Made by a program: the position numbers and the translations under genes. Source: Bacillota bacterium (GTDB lineage Bacteria > Bacillota > Clostridia > Saccharofermentanales > UBA5734). Taken from it: DNA of 10,059 bases. Location of the stretch: contig JAEXPB010000457.1 of the NCBI GenBank assembly GCA_023438965.1, positions 1 to 10,059 of the forward strand, written 5' to 3'. The notes beneath the pieces were generated by a model, which saw nothing but the letters and a program-made list of their open reading frames with translations, was not told the DNA's origin and made no database searches. Positions 7,087 through 10,059 of the stretch are shown one piece after another (the stretch's first letter is position 1; every line of letters begins with the position of its first letter).

Positions 7087-8304
7087 ATGAAGCAGCAAGT
7101 CACCAGAGAGCAGGTTAAAGTGTGTTATGATGCGGTCCTGGAGCGGATTCGGACACTGCATGTCAAAACCTTCCAGGGTCATCCGACGCCATTGTTCTTG
7201 ATTTCCAACGCCTATCCGGGAGTCTGGCTCGAGCATGTTTACGACGCCATCAGTTATGCGCATTTTGATCCGGCCATGGCGCCACTGGCTCAATCCCAGG
7301 TTGAGCTTTTCCTGAACAACCAAAAGCCGGACGGCCAGTTGCCCTGTTTTGTCCTGGACGGATCAAATCCGAATGTGAAGGCCTACGGACGTCTGATTGG
7401 CTACGGTCAGCTGCAAGAATGCGTTTCCTTTGCCCGTCTCTGCCTGGAGGCATACGAACTGGTTCAGGACCGGCCTTTCCTGGAGCGTGCTTACACCGGT
7501 TGCCGGAATTGGGACAACTGGCTGGTCCGCTACCGGACGACCCTGCAGACCGGTTTGATCGAATTGTTCTGCGAATTTGACAGCGGTCATGACAATAGTC
7601 CGCGCTTTAGCGGATTTTCCAGCAAAGGCTGCCCTGGCTCGGATGCCCGGGTCTGCAATCCCGATTCTTTCCTGCCGATTCTGGCGCCGGATATCAACGC
7701 CGTCGTATTCGGCTCGCGCATGGCGCTGGCCCGGATGGCCGGGATTCTGGACCGTCCCGCTGAAGCGGCGCAATGGCGGCAAAAGGCGGATCTGATCTAT
7801 CAAGGTCTCCTGACCCACTGTTATGACCAGGAAGATCAGTTTTTCTATGATGTCGACTGTCGCGGCCAATTCCGCAAATACCGTTCGATCCACATCGTCA
7901 ATCTTTTCCAGGAGCATGCCCTGCCCCAGCCTCTGGCCGACGTGATCTACAATCGTTACCTGCGCAATCCGGCTGAATTCTGGACGGCTTATCCCTTCCC
8001 TTCCCTGTCTGTGGCGGATCCGGAATTCAAGCAGGAGTCCGAAGGCAATGATTGGGGCTTCTATGCGCAAGGACTGACCGCGCTGCGCGCGCTGCGCTGG
8101 ATGGATCATTATGGTAAAAGCGCTGATTTGACGATCCTGATGCAGGCCTGGGTGAATGCCCTGACCCTGGCCGAAGGCCGTCCTTTCACGCAGGAACTGC
8201 ACCCGTTGACCGGAGAGCCGAGTCGCTCATCGGCCTGGTATTCCAGCGTCATGCTGTTTTATCTGCACGCTGTCCGACGGTTGGGCCTGATTGATCGGTC
8301 CTGA
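7087..8304 (+). CDS. (Alpha/alpha)6-barrel glycoside hydrolase, GH63/MGH1-like
   Basis: A 405-residue soluble protein without signal peptide, probably hydrolysing a glycosidic bond in an imported oligosaccharide. The helix-rich sequence has features of clan GH-G and related barrels: GVWLEHVYDAIS (45-56), FLNNQKPDGQLP (75-86), the signature EFDSGHDNSPRF (163-174) that matches the E-S/T-G-x-DNSPR motif of GH63-like enzymes with D165/D169 as likely substrate or catalytic contacts, DINAVVFGSRMALARMAG, an FWTAYPFPS stretch (298-306) in place of the usual FW-G-P motif, EGNDWGFYAQG (319-329), and QELHPLTGEP (369-378) resembling the E-x-x-P-x-TG site near the second acid. It is shorter than eukaryotic GH63 and about the size of mannosylglycerate-hydrolase-like domains. 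It starts 11 bases after the preceding stop and is followed 36 bases later by the next gene. Family placement is confident at fold level, with substrate unknown. Confidence 0.8.
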   Translation: MKQQVTREQVKVCYDAVLERIRTLHVKTFQGHPTPLFLISNAYPGVWLEHVYDAISYAHFDPAMAPLAQSQVELFLNNQKPDGQLPCFVLDGSNPNVKAYGRLIGYGQLQECVSFARLCLEAYELVQDRPFLERAYTGCRNWDNWLVRYRTTLQTGLIELFCEFDSGHDNSPRFSGFSSKGCPGSDARVCNPDSFLPILAPDINAVVFGSRMALARMAGILDRPAEAAQWRQKADLIYQGLLTHCYDQEDQFFYDVDCRGQFRKYRSIHIVNLFQEHALPQPLADVIYNRYLRNPAEFWTAYPFPSLSVADPEFKQESEGNDWGFYAQGLTALRALRWMDHYGKSADLTILMQAWVNALTLAEGRPFTQELHPLTGEPSRSSAWYSSVMLFYLHAVRRLGLIDRS

Positions 8305-8328
8305 TTGTTGGCCCTGATGAATCCGCTC

Positions 8329-8335
8329 AGGAGGT
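8329..8335 (+). promoter_or_regulatory. Strong ribosome-binding site AGGAGGT
   Basis: A near-perfect Shine-Dalgarno sequence five bases before ATG 8341. It fixes the start of the last gene and shows that the short gap 8305-8340 is a translational junction rather than a terminator; no hairpin is apparent there. Confidence 0.85.
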
Positions 8336-8340
8336 AAGCC

Positions 8341-10059
8341 ATGGTGCAGGTATTTTGGCACAGCTCGGAATTGCCCGTGCATCAGTCCACAGTTTTTCCG
8401 GCGCCTTATTTATACCGGAAGCAAACGAATTTCATCATCTTCCGCTATGAGTCCGCAGGCCTGCTGACTGTTGTTTACGAGCAAGCACCGCACTCGGTTT
8501 GTGTACGTCCCCGTTCGCTCGGCATTCAGGCCAGTTTATGCCAAAATACGGTAACGCTTTCTTTGAATCGGCCGGGTAATTTTTCGCTGGAGATCAACGG
8601 CAACACCGATGATGTTCTGCTTGTCTTTGCCAGCGGCGCTGATCAGGTCAATCGGCTAGATTATGCGCAGGTGTTCTATTTCCCGGCCGGTGAGCAAAAT
8701 GCCGGGATAATCGAAGTTGCTCAAGACGACACTCTAATCTATCTGGAGGAAGGCGCGCACATCCATGGCAAGATCCTGGCCGAAAACAAGCGGCATCTGG
8801 CGGTTTCCGGCCTTGGCATCTTGTCGATGGAAAATTACGAAAGAGACAAGGCGAGCTGGAACCTGACCCTGGATTTTCGCTTCTGCTCGGATCTGTCGCT
8901 GGAGAACATTACAGTTACCGATAGCTGCAGCTGGAGCTGCCGGATCTTTGGCTGCCAGGATGTCCATATCGATAATCTGAAAATCATCGGTCAGCGCGGC
9001 AACTCTGATGGTATTGATGTCTGCGGATCGCGGGATGTCCTGGTTGAAAATTGCTTCACCCGGGTTTGGGATGACTCCCTGGTCGCCAAGGCTTTTGATA
9101 CCGGCGACCTGACCCGGGTTCTCTTCCGGAACTGCATTTTATGGAATGATTTCGCCCGGCCGATCGAGGTCGGTGTCGAGTTGCGGGCTGATCGAATCAA
9201 GGACATTCGCTTTGAAAACATCGACATCATCCATTCGCCTACCGGTTATCCTTTGATGGGCATTCATCATGGCGATCGGGCCGAGGTCTCCGATATTCAT
9301 TTTGAAAACATTCGGATTGAGGATACGCCAGGCGCCCAGCTCCTGGATATCCGCATCACCGATTCGGTCTGGAACACTGATCTGCGGAAGGGTGGCATTC
9401 ATGATATCTATTTCAAGAATATTGATATCTTGGAAGAACTGCCAGTGTCCTGGTCCAAGTCGAGAATCCAGGGTTACAGCGCGGATGCTGGCGTTAAAAA
9501 TATCGTGTTGGAGAATATTCGTTTTTTAGGGCAAGCCGTGCGAAATGCTGAAGAATGCGGTTTGCTCATCATGGACTATGTCGAGGGAGTCCGCTTCATT
9601 GCCGATCAGGGTCCGTTCGTAAGTCTCGTCCAGGCCAGGCTCGAACCCGCTGTTCCGGACCAGATTGCTGAAGATGGTCTTGCGGTCAGGCATTGCCGGG
9701 CTTGGTTCACCAACACCGCGGATCAGCAGCGAACAGTGACCTGCCGGTTCAAGCTTTCACCATCCGGACGAGCCCGGTGCACCCCCGAAGCAGTCGATCT
9801 CGTTTTGCCTGGTCGCGCGACGATCAGTCAAGACCTGAAAATCAGCTGTCCGCCCGGCAAATTCTGTTTGCATATCGAGTCCTCCGATCCCGGTTTGACC
9901 ACCGATTGGCAGTTGCTGGCGTCCGACTTGATCCTGGATGGTGGACTTGACCAGGCACCGGTTCTCCGCGCGGTCTATTGCCGGGGCGAAACAGCCGGGG
10001 AAATCCGGTTGGCGAGCAATGCGAACAACTTGCTGGTTCAGTCCGATCTGCTCAAGAAC
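8341..10059 (+). CDS. GH49/GH28-like right-handed beta-helix hydrolase (3' end beyond the window)
   Basis: The frame from ATG 8341 is open for 573 codons to the window edge, so the protein is incomplete. Residues about 50-165 resemble the N-terminal beta-sandwich of GH49 dextranase-type enzymes: VRPRSLGIQ, LNRPGNFSLEING, LIYLEEGAHIHGKI, SGLGIL. A beta-helix follows with repeated coils starting near 184, 207, 232, 259, 288, 318, 355 and 387 (for example RFENIDII, HFENIRIED, YFKNIDIL, VLENIRFL). Acidic motifs NSDGID (221-226) and WDDS (243-246) place D223 and the D244/D245 pair 21 residues apart, as in polygalacturonases. The GH28 GHG motif is not seen; ILWNDFARPIEVGVE occupies that region, as in GH49. 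R285-I-K resembles the GH28 RIK site. Residues about 450-520 look like an Ig-like module. There is no signal peptide, so it is probably cytoplasmic. The bond cleaved could be uronic-acid or glucan type. Confidence 0.8.
   Translation, partial: MVQVFWHSSELPVHQSTVFPAPYLYRKQTNFIIFRYESAGLLTVVYEQAPHSVCVRPRSLGIQASLCQNTVTLSLNRPGNFSLEINGNTDDVLLVFASGADQVNRLDYAQVFYFPAGEQNAGIIEVAQDDTLIYLEEGAHIHGKILAENKRHLAVSGLGILSMENYERDKASWNLTLDFRFCSDLSLENITVTDSCSWSCRIFGCQDVHIDNLKIIGQRGNSDGIDVCGSRDVLVENCFTRVWDDSLVAKAFDTGDLTRVLFRNCILWNDFARPIEVGVELRADRIKDIRFENIDIIHSPTGYPLMGIHHGDRAEVSDIHFENIRIEDTPGAQLLDIRITDSVWNTDLRKGGIHDIYFKNIDILEELPVSWSKSRIQGYSADAGVKNIVLENIRFLGQAVRNAEECGLLIMDYVEGVRFIADQGPFVSLVQARLEPAVPDQIAEDGLAVRHCRAWFTNTADQQRTVTCRFKLSPSGRARCTPEAVDLVLPGRATISQDLKISCPPGKFCLHIESSDPGLTTDWQLLASDLILDGGLDQAPVLRAVYCRGETAGEIRLASNANNLLVQSDLLKN

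Noticed and set aside
7363-8202. Minus-strand open frame of 279 codons
   Set aside because: It is antisense to the GH63/MGH1-like gene, with low-complexity I/R/Q-rich translation and no start signal.
8305-8340. Possible terminator between the last two genes
   Set aside because: There is no stem followed by a T-run; the gap is short and ends in a strong ribosome site.
8867-9540. Recurrent near-identical short DNA stretches such as GAAAACAT-C considered as a repeat array
   Set aside because: They encode the FENI-type coils of a beta-helix protein, with irregular spacing of 23-37 codons, so they are protein repeats and not CRISPR or intergenic repeats.
1-10059. Abundant CCGG/TCCGG tetramers considered as a possible signal motif
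   Set aside because: They are spread through all genes and are explained by preference for CGG, CCG and GGC/GGA codons at this base composition.

Overview
The window is a carbohydrate-utilisation locus built as two divergent gene clusters around a short A+T-rich control region near 4404-4657. The base composition (by eye in the mid-50s % G+C), strong AGGAGG-type ribosome sites, a lipoprotein solute-binding protein of the LplA/DUF3502 kind, and an AraC-type response regulator paired with a membrane histidine kinase together suggest an anaerobic or facultative Gram-positive bacterium. Paenibacillaceae or a clostridial lineage such as Lachnospiraceae or Oscillospiraceae would fit. No marker gene fixes the taxon, so this remains an inference.

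Leftward cluster (minus strand, transcribed from about 4400 towards 1): a lipoprotein ABC sugar-binding protein, a compact GH29 alpha-L-fucosidase without a signal peptide, a CheY-AraC response regulator, and the start of its sensor histidine kinase, which runs off the left edge. The fucosidase stop and regulator start share ATGA, and the regulator stop and kinase start share GTGA, so these genes are probably one translationally coupled operon. The kinase frame carries an in-frame TAG at 70-72, with an uninterrupted and plausible kinase sequence on both sides.

Rightward cluster (plus strand, from about 4658 to beyond the right edge): an approximately 805-residue right-handed beta-helix protein that looks like a GH141-type glycosidase, a 405-residue (alpha/alpha)6-type glycosidase related to GH63/MGH1-like enzymes, and a protein of at least 573 residues that starts at 8341 and is still open at 10059. 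That last protein resembles GH49/GH28 beta-helix hydrolases. Spacings are short and each later gene has a good ribosome site, so this too looks like one operon.

Working model: the kinase/regulator pair senses an external glycan or its fragments. The lipoprotein captures an oligosaccharide for an ABC permease not present in this window. Four enzymes that all lack export signals then take the oligosaccharide apart in the cytoplasm. Fucosidase plus two beta-helix hydrolases suggests a complex fucose-containing, possibly uronic-acid-containing polymer such as pectin side chains, mucilage or exopolysaccharide, but the substrate cannot be read from sequence alone. No tRNA, rRNA, CRISPR array, insertion sequence or phage gene was recognised.
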